Assembly (NCBI RefSeq): GCF_023571765.1
Contig: NZ_JAMJXC010000002.1
Location: forward strand, 372,001 to 436,000
Source of the DNA: Xanthobacter aminoxidans
GTDB lineage: Bacteria; Pseudomonadota; Alphaproteobacteria; Rhizobiales; Xanthobacteraceae
Direction of reading: 5' to 3'
Length of the DNA: 64,000 nucleotides
The translations under genes and the position numbers were made by a program. Shown piece after piece: positions 24,847-33,893 of this stretch (position 1 is the first letter of the stretch; every line of letters starts with the position of its first letter). Under the pieces are notes generated by a model. It searched no databases. It was not told the origin of the DNA and worked only from the letters and a program-made list of their open reading frames with translations.

Positions 24847-25899
24847 ATGATGCGTTCTCCGGTGAACAAGACTCCCGCCGACGGCGATCCCGAGGGTCCC
24901 GGCGGTTCCGACATGCCGTCCGTCCCCCATATCCATCCCGCGTCCGTGGTCTCGGCGCTGGCGACCCTCGATGCGGAAAAGGCCGGGCTCGAGGCCCTGG
25001 CCAAGGCCATGGCCGGCCCGCTCGGCGCCGCCTTCGACGTGGCGGTGGCGACCATCCAGAACTCCCATGGCCGGGTCATCATCACCGGCATGGGCAAGAG
25101 CGGGCACGTGGCGCGCAAGATCGCCGCGACGCTCGCCTCCACCGGCACGCCGGCCCACTATGTTCATCCCGCCGAGGCAAGCCACGGCGACCTCGGCATG
25201 ATCACCACCGACGACGTGATCGTCGCTTTGTCGTGGTCCGGCGAGACGGTGGAACTGCGCGACCTCGTGGAATATTCGCGCCGCTTCGACGTGCCGCTGA
25301 TCGCCTTCACCTCCAATCCCACCAGCGCCCTCGCCTCCTCGGCCAGCGTGGTGCTGAACCTGCCGGTGGCGCAGGAGGCTTGCCCGCACGGGCTCGCCCC
25401 CACCACCTCCACCCTGATGCAGCTCGCGCTGGGCGATGCGCTGGCGGTGGCGCTGTTGCAGAGCCGCGGCTTCACCGCGCTCGATTTCCGCCAGCTCCAT
25501 CCCGGCGGCAAGCTGGGCGCCAGCCTGAAGTTCGTGCGCGACGTGATGCGCGCGGGCGAGGCCCTGCCGCTCGTGCAGAGCGGCACCAAGATGGGCGCGG
25601 CGCTGGTGGAGATGAGCGCCAAGGGTCTCGGCTGCGTCGGCGTGGTGGCTCAGGACGGGGCGCTCGCCGGCATCGTCACCGACGGCGACCTGCGCCGCCA
25701 CATGGCCAACGACCTCGCCGCCCGCACGGTGGACGAGATCATGACCCCCGCCCCGCGCACAGTGCGGCCGGACCAGCTCGCCTCCGAGGCGCTGAACATC
25801 CTGAACGCGCGCAAGATCACCGCGCTGCTGGTGGTGGAGGACAGGGCGCCCGTGGGCGTGCTGCATATCCACGATCTGCTGCTCACCGGCATCGCCTGA
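24847..25899 (+). CDS. kpsF: Arabinose-5-phosphate isomerase, KpsF/GutQ family
   Basis: Interconverts ribulose-5-phosphate and arabinose-5-phosphate for KDO and lipopolysaccharide or capsule. The 350-residue protein has an SIS domain (ITGMGKSGHVARKIAATL, SGETVELRDL, HPGGKLGA) followed by two CBS domains (MTPAPRTV and IVTDGDLRRHM regions). A poorly conserved N-terminal 22 residues make the start uncertain; ATG 24913 (MPSVPHIH) would also give a complete domain. It is followed by a convergent terminator. Confidence 0.93.
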   Translation: MMRSPVNKTPADGDPEGPGGSDMPSVPHIHPASVVSALATLDAEKAGLEALAKAMAGPLGAAFDVAVATIQNSHGRVIITGMGKSGHVARKIAATLASTGTPAHYVHPAEASHGDLGMITTDDVIVALSWSGETVELRDLVEYSRRFDVPLIAFTSNPTSALASSASVVLNLPVAQEACPHGLAPTTSTLMQLALGDALAVALLQSRGFTALDFRQLHPGGKLGASLKFVRDVMRAGEALPLVQSGTKMGAALVEMSAKGLGCVGVVAQDGALAGIVTDGDLRRHMANDLAARTVDEIMTPAPRTVRPDQLASEALNILNARKITALLVVEDRAPVGVLHIHDLLLTGIA

Positions 25900-25901
25900 C
25901 C

Positions 25902-25921
25902 GAACGGGCACGCGCCCGTTC
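25902..25921. terminator. Hairpin between convergent kpsF and amidase genes
   Basis: GAACGGGC / GCCCGTTC, an 8-bp perfect stem with a 4-base loop, three bases after the kpsF stop. It may serve both strands; T-tracts are weak. Confidence 0.5.
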
Positions 25922-25968
25922 AAGCCCGCGCGGCGATTGAGCGAAGCGACACGGCACCCCGCATCGTC

Positions 25969-26748
25969 TCAGGCGACCGGGATCGCCTTGTCCGGCCGGG
26001 TGGCGATCAGGTTGCGAAGGGTGAGCAGGGTCGAGGCATCGGCCACCCCATCCACCTGCGAGGGGCGGAAATGGCGCTGGAAGGCGGCCACCACCTCGGC
26101 CGTCGCCGCGTCATACGCGTCATCGAGAGCAATGCCGTAGCCATACCACGCCAGCATGGCTTTCAGCGCCGCCACTGGCTCCCCCGCATCGCCCGGCATG
26201 AAGAACCGCCCCCCGGTGATGTGCGCCTCCGGCACCAGATGGCCGACGCCCGCCGCGTGGAGGACGCCCCACGGAAACCGCTCGCCGGGATCGCGCTTGC
26301 GCGCCGGGGCGATGTCCGAATGGGCGAGCACCCGGTCGGCGCGGATGGCGTGGCGGGCGATGATGTCCTGGGACAGGGCGATCACCCGCGCGATCTGCAC
26401 GTCCGGGAAGGGCGGCATGCCGAAATCGTGACCGCCATTGACGATCTCGATGCCGATGGAGCGGGAATTGGTATCAGTGATGCCTTCCCACGAGGACAGC
26501 CCCGCGTGCCACGCCCGCGCGCCTTCCGCCACCATCTGCACGATGCTGCCATCCTCCCGGATGACATAATGGCAGGAGACCTCGGCCGCTGGCGTGCGCA
26601 GCAATTCGATGGCAGCGTCGGCGCTTCCCATGCCGGTGTAGTGCAGGACCAGCATGTCGATGCTTGAGCGGCGCTCGCCGAAGTTCGGGGAGGGAACAAG
26701 CCTATCCACCAGCGCCGAATCGGGGGCGGAAAGGGCGGGCGCGTCCAT
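25969..26748 (-). CDS. N-acetylmuramoyl-L-alanine amidase, AmpD/Ami_2 type with peptidoglycan-binding domain
   Basis: Cleaves the lactyl-amide bond of peptidoglycan fragments. The 259-residue protein has the zinc ligands of the amidase_2 fold: VLHYTGM (His near 36), AWHAGLSSW and LAHSDIAPARKRDPG. A C-terminal peptidoglycan-binding helix bundle follows (about 185-245, VVAAFQRHFRPSQVDGVAD). No signal peptide, so a cytoplasmic recycling enzyme is likely. The ATG at 26748 overlaps the stop of the upstream co-chaperone gene by one base (TGATG). Confidence 0.93.
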   Translation of the reverse strand: MDAPALSAPDSALVDRLVPSPNFGERRSSIDMLVLHYTGMGSADAAIELLRTPAAEVSCHYVIREDGSIVQMVAEGARAWHAGLSSWEGITDTNSRSIGIEIVNGGHDFGMPPFPDVQIARVIALSQDIIARHAIRADRVLAHSDIAPARKRDPGERFPWGVLHAAGVGHLVPEAHITGGRFFMPGDAGEPVAALKAMLAWYGYGIALDDAYDAATAEVVAAFQRHFRPSQVDGVADASTLLTLRNLIATRPDKAIPVA

Positions 26749-27452
26749 CACAGGCCCCTCTGTCGGGCAATGGTGGAATAGGCGGCATTGAGCGCCGCCA
26801 CCCGATCGTTGGCGAGCTTGATGGCGGCGGGTGGCAGGCCGCGGCCGGCGAGCCGGTCGGGATGGTGGGTCGAGACCAGCGCGCGCCAGTGCGCCTTCAC
26901 CTCGTCGTCGCTGGCGCCGGGGTCGAGATCGAGCACGGCATAGGGATCGCCCGGGCGCCGCACATGGCGCGCCTCGATGCGCTCATAGGCCAGCCCCTCG
27001 AAGCCGAGGATGCGGGCGACCTCGGCGAGGAAGACGAGCTCTTTCTCGTGCAGGGCATGGTCCGCCTTCGCCACGTGGAACAGCGCGTCCATGAGGTCTT
27101 CCCGCGTGTCCGGCGCGTCGGCGAACAGGTCCGCGACCTGATGGGCGTAGGCCTCGAAGCCGGCGGTATCCTGCTTGGCGAGATTGTAGAGGCGCGCCAC
27201 CGCGTCGAGATCCTCGGGCGGGATGTCGAACACCTCGCGGAAGGCCTCCACCTCGGCCGGCACCACCACGCCGTCGGCCTTAGCCATCTTGGCGGACAGC
27301 GCAATGAGGGCGATGGAAAAGGCGGCAGGCTTGGGCGCGGGAGCGAGCAGCACGCGGTCGATCACATGGCCCGCTAATGCCCCGAGCAGGGCGCCGAGCG
27401 GCCCCCCCAGCGCAAATCCCACACCTGCCCCGCCGATGAGACCGTAAGCCAC
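26748..27452 (-). CDS. DjlA-like co-chaperone (TerB-like plus J-domain)
   Basis: A 234-residue protein with an N-terminal glycine-rich hydrophobic segment (VAYGLIGGAGVGFALGGPLG), which is membrane-anchoring in DjlA, a helical TerB-like domain (about 50-150) and a C-terminal J-domain with HPD (STHHPDRLAG). It should stimulate DnaK at the inner membrane. GTG 27452 is preferred because GGAGGATCAG precedes it; the frame extends to 27506. It is coupled to the amidase. Confidence 0.9.
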   Translation of the reverse strand: MAYGLIGGAGVGFALGGPLGALLGALAGHVIDRVLLAPAPKPAAFSIALIALSAKMAKADGVVVPAEVEAFREVFDIPPEDLDAVARLYNLAKQDTAGFEAYAHQVADLFADAPDTREDLMDALFHVAKADHALHEKELVFLAEVARILGFEGLAYERIEARHVRRPGDPYAVLDLDPGASDDEVKAHWRALVSTHHPDRLAGRGLPPAAIKLANDRVAALNAAYSTIARQRGL

Positions 27453-27554
27453 CTGATCCTCCGCATCCGCTCCGGCGGAGCTAGAGCAGGGATGCGGCGC
27501 CGGCAAGGCGTGGGACGGAATGAGGAGGCGAAGGATGCCCTAAAGCGTCGGGGC

Positions 27555-28403
27555 TCAGCTCCCGTTGCCCGGGAAGGTCCGGGCGAAGATCTTGCCCTCC
27601 GTGTCCTCGGCGCGGACCGAGACGGGGGCTGCGGAGGGGGTGAAACTGAAGCGGAAGGTGGGGTCCTCGCTGATGGAGATGCCGCCCTCCATGGCGAAGA
27701 TGAGCTTGGCGCCCTGCTTCACCTGAACCTCGCGCACGAACCAGGCCGGCGTGTAGCCGCGCGTCGCCTCGTCCATCTGCAGGCCGGAGAAATTGGGATG
27801 GCGGATCTGCACCTGCGCCTCCGCGCGGCCGGAATCGGCGAAGGAGCGGAATCGGATCTCGCCGAGCTTGGCGATGCTCTCCGCCGTGTCCTTGGTCGCC
27901 GGCGCGGAGCAGCCGCCCGCCGCCTTCACATAGGCCTTTGTCATGATGAGGGCGCCGTCGCTGGTCTCGGCCACGGCGCGCACCCAGCTGTAGGAATTCA
28001 CCCGCACCCGCACGGAGAGCGAGAAAGTGCGGATGCCGTCGCCGAAGGCGAATCGGCCGGCCACAGGCGACGGGTTCTCGTCGATGATGAGCGTCACCGC
28101 CTTCAGCGTGCGCGGATCGTCCTTGGGCAGTTCGAGCGCGAGGGTGAGGGGCACGAGGGCGGCATCCTCCGCCCGCCCCGGCGCGTCGATCCGCACCGCA
28201 TTGCCGGCATCGGCGATCTTGGCCGAAGGGAAGATGTCGCCGCGGATGGACGACCATGTGGCTTCCGGTCTGTCCGGGTCGGCCTGCGCGGCCTCGGCGG
28301 CGGCGGGGCTAGCCAGCATCCCGGCCAGCGGCATTGCCGAGAGCAGAGCCGCGAGCACGGCCCCCGTGGTGCCGGCGGAACAGCGCAGGGATAAGCGCTT
28401 CAT
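27555..28403 (-). CDS. Quinoprotein-dehydrogenase-associated SoxYZ-like carrier
   Basis: A 282-residue exported protein (signal peptide ends near PAAAEAA). It has a SoxY-like N-terminal part carrying the conserved cysteine in KAAGGCSAP (near 175) and a SoxZ-like C-terminal immunoglobulin-fold part (RHPNFSGLQMD, VREVQVKQG). This fused carrier is a known companion of PQQ methanol/ethanol dehydrogenases, not of thiosulfate oxidation. In the usual SoxY the cysteine ends a C-terminal GGCG arm; here it lies mid-protein, as in this subfamily. ATG 28403 follows GGGAGG. Confidence 0.92.
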   Translation of the reverse strand: MKRLSLRCSAGTTGAVLAALLSAMPLAGMLASPAAAEAAQADPDRPEATWSSIRGDIFPSAKIADAGNAVRIDAPGRAEDAALVPLTLALELPKDDPRTLKAVTLIIDENPSPVAGRFAFGDGIRTFSLSVRVRVNSYSWVRAVAETSDGALIMTKAYVKAAGGCSAPATKDTAESIAKLGEIRFRSFADSGRAEAQVQIRHPNFSGLQMDEATRGYTPAWFVREVQVKQGAKLIFAMEGGISISEDPTFRFSFTPSAAPVSVRAEDTEGKIFARTFPGNGS

Positions 28404-28490
28404 GGCATTGCCTCCCAAGAGTCGGTCATGGCCGTGTCGGCCTTATTGTCCGCGCCGCGTCTGCCGGCGACGCACGGGTCGGGTTCCGCC

Positions 28491-29105
28491 CTAGGGGCGC
28501 GGCTGCGCCGCTTCCAGCGGAAGCCCGGCTTCGCCCCAGCCGTCCACGCCGGTGGGAAACCAGGATACGTCCGTGTAGCCATAGGCGAGGGCGCGCTTGG
28601 CGGCGTTCCACGACATCCAGCAATCACGCTGGCAGAAAATCACCAGCGGCGCATTCACATCGCCGCTGGTGACGGCGGAAAGGCCGGCGCGGAAATAGCT
28701 TTCGGTCTCCGCATTGAGCGCGCCGAAGCCCACATTGGGCAGCCACATGGCACCCGGAATGGTGGAATGGGGCTGGTCCCGCCACAGCGTTCCCGCCGGC
28801 AGGCCCGCCGGCTTGGGCGGGCGCGGCAGCACGTCCACGAAGGCGACTCCGCCCTTGCGCCACAGCTCGGCCGCAGCGGAGGCATCGAGCACGCGGGCGC
28901 CGTGGAGCGTTGCCGGCACCGGCGCACGATAGGCGTCCAGCCGGTAGCCCTCGGGCTCTGCCGGTGGAGCCGCGGTCGGGGCGGAAGGCGCCGAAGGTGC
29001 GGCGACGGGCTGAGCAAGGGTCGGCATCGCCAGCAGGCAGAGCCCGCCCAGCACAGCGATCGCAATGCGGCTGCTCCGGCCCGCTCCCTGCGTCGTCCGG
29101 CTCAC
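28491..29105 (-). CDS. PQQ-dependent catabolism-associated CXXCW rhodanese-like protein
   Basis: A 204-residue exported protein with a rhodanese-like fold and the signature CQRDCW (near residue 170). This matches the CXXCW family found in PQQ alcohol oxidation clusters; its exact job is unknown, perhaps redox or sulfur handling of the quinoprotein. The start GTG at 29105 overlaps the xoxJ stop (GTGA), indicating translational coupling. A signal peptide follows (IAIAVLGGLCLLAMPTLAQ). Confidence 0.9.
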   Translation of the reverse strand: MSRTTQGAGRSSRIAIAVLGGLCLLAMPTLAQPVAAPSAPSAPTAAPPAEPEGYRLDAYRAPVPATLHGARVLDASAAAELWRKGGVAFVDVLPRPPKPAGLPAGTLWRDQPHSTIPGAMWLPNVGFGALNAETESYFRAGLSAVTSGDVNAPLVIFCQRDCWMSWNAAKRALAYGYTDVSWFPTGVDGWGEAGLPLEAAQPRP

Positions 29106-30001
29106 TGGCCCGGCGTCCCGGCGTGCGGCGCGATGGGCTGGCCGTCCTCGTCCAGAAGCGGGACGTGATAGGCAACGAGCACCTTCTCGATGTCGTCGGC
29201 GCGCTTGCGCAGCACCGTGTTCAGCGTCTGCTTCCAGATGTGGTCGGTGGGGCGGACACCCATGGTGATTCGGTAGGCCAGCGCCGGGCGCGGCGCCTCC
29301 TTCACCAGCGGGATCACCTTGAGCGGCGTCGCTGACCGCGCCGCGAAATAGCCGGCCGAGGGCCCCCAGAGCAGGCCGCCGTCGATCTCGCCGGCATTGA
29401 GGCTCGCGAGCATCTCCTCGGCCGGGGAGGCATAGCGCCGGTCCACGAGGAGCGAATAGGTGCGGGCATTGCCGATGAGCCCGAGTTCGAGAAGGTGGTC
29501 GGCCGGCGGGGTCGCGGCGATGACGCCGAGCTTCGCCGTCTTGAGCTTCGGATCGGACAACTGGGTCACGCCGTCGAGCGGACCGCCGGCCTTCACCACC
29601 AGCACGAACACCGATTCGTAATAGGGGTTGGTGTGCAGGACGAGGTCGGCACCGGCCACATAGCCGATAATGACGTCGCACAGGCGACGGCCGAGCGAAT
29701 TGCGCACGAAACCGGGGCCCTGCGGCATCAGATAATAGCGCAGGGGCAGCTTGAGCTCGTCGGCGACGATGGCCGCGATCTTGTTCTCGAATCCCTCACC
29801 GGCGGAATTCGAGAACGGCATGTTGGCGGGATCGGCGCACACCCGGAGGGCATCCGCCGAGACCTGGTCTGGAATCTGCTGCCCACCGGCCCCCGAAGGG
29901 CTGAGCAGCAGGATGGCGGCGAGGGCTGCCGTCGCGAGCGACGCCAGCAGGGGCGCGAACCGTTCCCTACTCGCCGAGGCAGGCCTTCTCGGCATCGGCA
30001 A
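29102..30001 (-). CDS. xoxJ: XoxJ-like periplasmic binding protein
   Basis: A 299-residue exported protein of the type II periplasmic binding fold (SBP_bac_3-like): RVCADPANMPFSN at the mature start, a central domain swap, and DHIWKQTLNTVLRKR near the end. MxaJ/XoxJ proteins are needed for activity of the methanol dehydrogenase; XoxJ is thought to bind or help mature XoxF. The ATG at 30001 has AAGGAG seven bases before it and lies 35 bases inside xoxG, in another frame. Confidence 0.93.
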   Translation of the reverse strand: MPMPRRPASASRERFAPLLASLATAALAAILLLSPSGAGGQQIPDQVSADALRVCADPANMPFSNSAGEGFENKIAAIVADELKLPLRYYLMPQGPGFVRNSLGRRLCDVIIGYVAGADLVLHTNPYYESVFVLVVKAGGPLDGVTQLSDPKLKTAKLGVIAATPPADHLLELGLIGNARTYSLLVDRRYASPAEEMLASLNAGEIDGGLLWGPSAGYFAARSATPLKVIPLVKEAPRPALAYRITMGVRPTDHIWKQTLNTVLRKRADDIEKVLVAYHVPLLDEDGQPIAPHAGTPGQ

Positions 30002-30509
30002 TCTCCTTCGACTTGTCGTCCCGCTTGGCGGGGCGGACGCGGCCCAGAGCGTCGGTGGAGCGTGCGCGCAGATAGACGTAGAGGTCGTCGAGGTAGCACA
30101 TCACGTTCTTGTTCAGGCCAAACGACGGCATCACCCGGTCGTTGCCGTTGCTCAGGTTCTGGCGGCCGCCGACGACCACTTCGCTGAACTGGTCGAAGTT
30201 CATCGTCTTCAGCGAGTCGGCGAGGGCCGGGGCGTAGGTGGAGCCCATGCCGTCCGGGCCGTGGCAGACGTGGCACTCGGCGTGGTAGCGGCGGTAGCCG
30301 GAATAGGTCAGCCAGTCCACCTGACCATCGGGCTTGATGTTGTAGGTGGGCGCGCCGTCGACGTCGTAATAGCGGCCGCCTTCCTCCTTCACCGGCTTGG
30401 GGTCCGCCGGCTTGGTGGTCTCGGCGCGCGAGGCGGTGCTGCCGAGGGCGAGCGAGAAGGCGGCGAGGAAGAATGCGCCGGCGCGGGTCAGGGTGAGCGA
30501 GGAAACCAC
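29967..30509 (-). CDS. xoxG: XoxG cytochrome c (electron acceptor of XoxF)
   Basis: A 180-residue periplasmic c-type cytochrome. One haem site CHVCHGPDG (near residue 75), distal Met in the GNDRVMPSFG region, and the YLDDLYVYLRAR helix. It takes electrons from XoxF-bound PQQ. The GTG at 30509 follows TTGGAGAGATC and begins a signal peptide (VVSSLTLTRAGAFFLAAF). It lies 251 bases downstream of xoxF beyond a hairpin, and overlaps xoxJ by 35 bases. Confidence 0.94.
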   Translation of the reverse strand: MVSSLTLTRAGAFFLAAFSLALGSTASRAETTKPADPKPVKEEGGRYYDVDGAPTYNIKPDGQVDWLTYSGYRRYHAECHVCHGPDGMGSTYAPALADSLKTMNFDQFSEVVVGGRQNLSNGNDRVMPSFGLNKNVMCYLDDLYVYLRARSTDALGRVRPAKRDDKSKEIADAEKACLGE

Positions 30510-30678
30510 ACGATCTCTCCAAAACGACTGACGAAGGGCGAAGACGGGCCCCGGGGGCTGGGGCGCATCCGTCTCCGGTTTCGCAAGGGGCCGGGCCGCG
30601 AAAATCCCGCATCGGCGGGCGCGAGCGCCGGGCGCAGGTGTCCGTTCCGGCTCTGGCCGGCGGGGCATTGCCTGCTGT

Positions 30679-30719
30679 GAAAAGGATCGGGCCGGCGGGG
30701 GTCTCCCCAAGCCGGCCCG
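30679..30719 (-). terminator. Hairpin with T-tract between xoxF and xoxG
   Basis: On the minus strand, a 9-bp perfect stem CGGGCCGGC / GCCGGCCCG whose loop itself contains GGGG and CCCC. It is followed by ATCCTTTTC, about 40 bases after the xoxF stop. It probably makes xoxF the most abundant transcript of the cluster. Confidence 0.7.
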
Positions 30720-30759
30720 ACTGCGCATACGAGATGCGCCTGGCCTTAACGCCGCCCGA

Positions 30760-32565
30760 TCATTGCGGGATGGCGAAGACCGTCAGCTGACCGCCGAGGG
30801 CGGTGTAGTTGCTGAGGGCCGCATAGCCACCCACCGCGCCGAGGCCGGCGTTCGGGTCGGTCAGTCCGGCCGCGAGGCCGATGCCGGCCCAGCCACCGAC
30901 ACCCGAGAGCACAGCCACGTACTGCTTGCCCTTGTGGGTGTAGGTCATGACGTTGCCGATGATGCCGGACGGGGTCTTGAACTTGTAAAGTTCCTTGCCC
31001 GTCTTGGCGTCGACCGCCTTCAGGTAGCCTTCGAGGGTGCCGTAGAACACCACGCCGCCGGCGGTGGAGAGAGCGCCGGACCACACGGAGAACTGCTCCG
31101 GGTTGGACCACACGATCTTGCCCTGCTTGGCGTCCCACGCGATGAAGTTGCCCATGCCGCCATGGCTGCCGGGAGCCGGGAACATGGAGAGCGTGGCACC
31201 CACATAGGGCTGGCCGGGGGTGTAGCTGACGCGGAACGGCTCGTAGTCCATGCACACATGGTTGGTGGGCACGTAGAACAGGCCGGTGTCAGGCGAGTAG
31301 GACGCAGGCTGCTGGTCCTTGGTGCCGAGCGCCGCCGGGCAGATGCCGGTGGAGTTCACATCTTCGCCGTTCTGCTCGGTGGAATACTTGGCCACGACCA
31401 GCGGACGACCATAGGTCGGGCTGTTCTTGTCCATGTCCACCTTCGAAGCCCAGTTCACCGCCGGGTCGAACTTCTCGGCCACGAGCAGCTCGCCGGTCTT
31501 GCGATCCAGCGTGTAGCCGAAGCCGTTGCGGTCGAAGTGCACCAGCGTCGGGCGGGTCTGTCCGCCGATCTGCTGGTCGGCGAGGATCATCTCGTTGATG
31601 CCGTCATAGTCCCACTGGTCGTGGGGCGTCATCTGATAGACCCACTTGGCGACACCGGTGTCGGCGTCACGGGCGAAGATGGTCATGGACCACTTGTTGT
31701 CGCCCGGGCGCTGCTTCGGGTTCCAGGTCGAGGGGTTGCCCGAGCCGTAATAGATCAGGTTGAGCTGCGGGTCGTAAGAATACCAGCCCCAGGTGCAGCC
31801 GCCGCCGGTCTTCCACTGGTCGCCCTGCCAGGTGGCGAGGGACGAATCCTTGCCCACGGGCTTGCCGAGCGCAGTGGTCTTCTCGTCGAACAGGATCTGG
31901 CTGTCCGGGCCGACGGAATAGGCGCGCCACGCCTGCTTGCCGGTGTTGATGTCGTAGGCGGTGACGTGGCACTGCACGCCGAACTCGCCGCCGGAGATGC
32001 CCACGAGGACCTTGTCCTTCACCGGCATCACGGTGGCAGTGTTGGTCTCACCCTTCTTGGGATCGCCGTTCACCACCGACCAGGCCACCTTGCCGGTCTT
32101 GGCGTCAAGCGCCACGACCTTGGTGTCGGCCTGATGCAGGAACACCTTGCCGTCGGCATAGGCGAGACCGCGGTTCACCGTATCGCAGCACATCACCGGA
32201 ATGACGGTGGGATCCTGCTTCGGCTCGTACTTCCAGATGATCTTGCCTTCGTTGTTGAGGTCGAGGGCATAGACGATGTTCGGGAAGGGCGTGTGGACAT
32301 ACATGATGTCGCCCACGACCAGCGGAGAGCCCTCATGGCCGCGCAGCACGCCCGTGGAGAAGGTCCAGGAGACCTGGAGCTTGTTCACGTTGTCGGTCGT
32401 GATCTGCTTGAGCTTGGAATGGCGGGTGTTGGCGTAGTCGCCGGTCTGGAGAACCCACTGGTTGGGGTCCTGGGTAAGCTTGAGAACACTGTCATTCGCG
32501 CTGGCGGGCGCGCCGAAAAATACGGTTGCCGCCGCCGTGGCGGTCAAAACCAAAAGACGTCTCAT
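30760..32565 (-). CDS. xoxF: Lanthanide-dependent PQQ methanol dehydrogenase XoxF
   Basis: Periplasmic quinoprotein that oxidises methanol (and often formaldehyde). The 601-residue protein has a 23-residue signal peptide, an eight-blade propeller, the vicinal cysteine pair C126-C127 (VMCCDTV) next to PQQ, and catalytic Asp319 in [11 protein letters not shown]. The residue two positions on is Asp321; this extra acid is the hallmark of lanthanide-binding XoxF (calcium enzyme MxaF has Ala there). ATG 32565 follows GGAGGAA. No mxaF, second xoxF or pqq genes are in the window. Confidence 0.97.
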   Translation of the reverse strand: MRRLLVLTATAAATVFFGAPASANDSVLKLTQDPNQWVLQTGDYANTRHSKLKQITTDNVNKLQVSWTFSTGVLRGHEGSPLVVGDIMYVHTPFPNIVYALDLNNEGKIIWKYEPKQDPTVIPVMCCDTVNRGLAYADGKVFLHQADTKVVALDAKTGKVAWSVVNGDPKKGETNTATVMPVKDKVLVGISGGEFGVQCHVTAYDINTGKQAWRAYSVGPDSQILFDEKTTALGKPVGKDSSLATWQGDQWKTGGGCTWGWYSYDPQLNLIYYGSGNPSTWNPKQRPGDNKWSMTIFARDADTGVAKWVYQMTPHDQWDYDGINEMILADQQIGGQTRPTLVHFDRNGFGYTLDRKTGELLVAEKFDPAVNWASKVDMDKNSPTYGRPLVVAKYSTEQNGEDVNSTGICPAALGTKDQQPASYSPDTGLFYVPTNHVCMDYEPFRVSYTPGQPYVGATLSMFPAPGSHGGMGNFIAWDAKQGKIVWSNPEQFSVWSGALSTAGGVVFYGTLEGYLKAVDAKTGKELYKFKTPSGIIGNVMTYTHKGKQYVAVLSGVGGWAGIGLAAGLTDPNAGLGAVGGYAALSNYTALGGQLTVFAIPQ

Positions 32566-32917
32566 CCGGGCTTCCTCCGATGGATGCGGGTCCGCCTCCA
32601 CGCGCATGTGGAGCGGGAAACGCACTGAGCGTTTGTTTTCGCCTTGGGGGACTCCATCTACTTCGGCAGCGTGTCACGACCGGCGTGATGCCCTGAAGCC
32701 TTGCGGTGACAAGTGCGTCCCGCAGGCCTGCGAACCAACCCCGCGTTCCCCGCACGGAGCTGTTGAAGCCGAAGCTGTGAGGAACGTAAGCAATGTTTTC
32801 GCCCAAGGCAATACGCCAAATGTCCGGTTGACGAGGCGATTTATACTGCAAGCGCGAAGTTGCCCTACGTAATTTTGCAATGCAGCAATATTCGCGTTCG
32901 GCAGCGGCTGCGCGGCT
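32566..32917 (-). promoter_or_regulatory. xoxF upstream region with leader stem-loop
   Basis: A 352-base gene-free stretch before xoxF. A stem-loop at 32592-32616 (CTCCAC / GTGGAG extended by CCG/CGG, one bulge) lies about 27 bases before the xoxF start. Further up, an AT-rich zone (32795-32890) contains TATAAA on the minus strand at about 32840 and a TTGCCT..17..TACGTT pair. Either could be the promoter; no firm choice is possible by eye. Confidence 0.45.
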
Positions 32918-33892
32918 CTATTCCCATTCCAGCTCGTGATAGGCCGACGTCGCGTTGCGGGCGTTGAAGTCGTCGAACAGCTTCCAGTCCGGCGCCTCCT
33001 CGCGACCAGCCGCGCGGGCCGCCTCGGCCATGGTGCCGCCGGCCTTGACCGTGGCACGCACGCCGGCGACGAGGCGTTTGAGATAGCGCTCGGTGGGCGC
33101 CGCAGCGTCCGGCCAGGGGGCGGAGGCGGGCCCGTGGCCCGGCACCACGCGGGCCGCAGGCCGGCGCTTCATCTCCTCCAGGAGGGCGATCCAGCCCAGC
33201 GCCTTGCCGTCGAGGGCGGGGACATGCCCCAGGAAGAGAAGATCGCCAAGGAACCAGGTGCTCGTCTTTTCGTCGAATACCGTGAGGTCGGTGGCGGTAT
33301 GGGCGGTCGGCCACGCCTCGAGACGCAGCGGACGCTCCCCGAGATCGATGCTGCGCACCTTGTCCACGGTCTCGTCGGGCAGAATCACCTGCGTCCCCTC
33401 CGCCGCCTCCGGCCCGATGAGGCGCTCGGTGGCGGAAAGGTAGGAAGAGGCGCGGGCGGAGAGCGCCTCCGGCAGGTTGTGATGGCCGATGAAGGTCACG
33501 CCCGGCCCCACGAACGCAGCATCGCCGAGCACGTGATCGGGGTGCATGTGGGTGTTGATGACATAGCGGATCGGCAGCGCCGTCCGAGCCCGGATGGCCG
33601 CCTTCAGCGCCTCCCCCGCCGCCTTGCTGCCGCCGGTGTCGATCACCGCCACGGCATCCTTGCCGACGACGAAGCCGGCATTGCCGACGAAGCCGAGATT
33701 CTTCGGCAATGCAAGGGCATAGGGCGCCTGATGGACAAAGACGCCGGGGGCAATCTCGCTCACCGCGAACGGCTCCGGCTGCGCTTGCGCTGCAGTTGGA
33801 ATCGCGCCCACCAGCAGCGCCGCGAGCGCCGCGCCTGCGGCCACGCGCGGCACCGTCTGGGGCTTGCAGCCATGGGCTCCGGAACGCTCCAT
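32918..33892 (-). CDS. Quinoprotein relay system zinc metallohydrolase (type 2)
   Basis: A 324-residue exported MBL-fold protein: signal peptide ending AAQAQPEPF, zinc motif NTHMHPDHVLGD (near residue 130), then PTAHTATDL, GDLLFLGH and VPGHGP. It matches the quinoprotein-associated metallohydrolase family found with methanol/ethanol dehydrogenase and a binding-protein ABC importer. The substrate is unknown. ATG 33892 lies just past the ATPase stop (TGAGATG) after GGGAGGGG, so it is translationally coupled. Confidence 0.9.
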   Translation of the reverse strand: MERSGAHGCKPQTVPRVAAGAALAALLVGAIPTAAQAQPEPFAVSEIAPGVFVHQAPYALALPKNLGFVGNAGFVVGKDAVAVIDTGGSKAAGEALKAAIRARTALPIRYVINTHMHPDHVLGDAAFVGPGVTFIGHHNLPEALSARASSYLSATERLIGPEAAEGTQVILPDETVDKVRSIDLGERPLRLEAWPTAHTATDLTVFDEKTSTWFLGDLLFLGHVPALDGKALGWIALLEEMKRRPAARVVPGHGPASAPWPDAAAPTERYLKRLVAGVRATVKAGGTMAEAARAAGREEAPDWKLFDDFNARNATSAYHELEWE

Positions 33893-33893
33893 C

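Noticed and set aside
27555-28403. Sox sulfur-oxidation system
   Set aside because: The SoxYZ-like fusion has its cysteine mid-chain and sits with xox genes. No soxA, B, C or X is present, so it is the quinoprotein-associated carrier.
30763-32628. A 621-residue plus-strand open frame opposite xoxF
   Set aside because: xoxF is unmistakable; the antisense frame has no motifs and mirrors its codon pattern.
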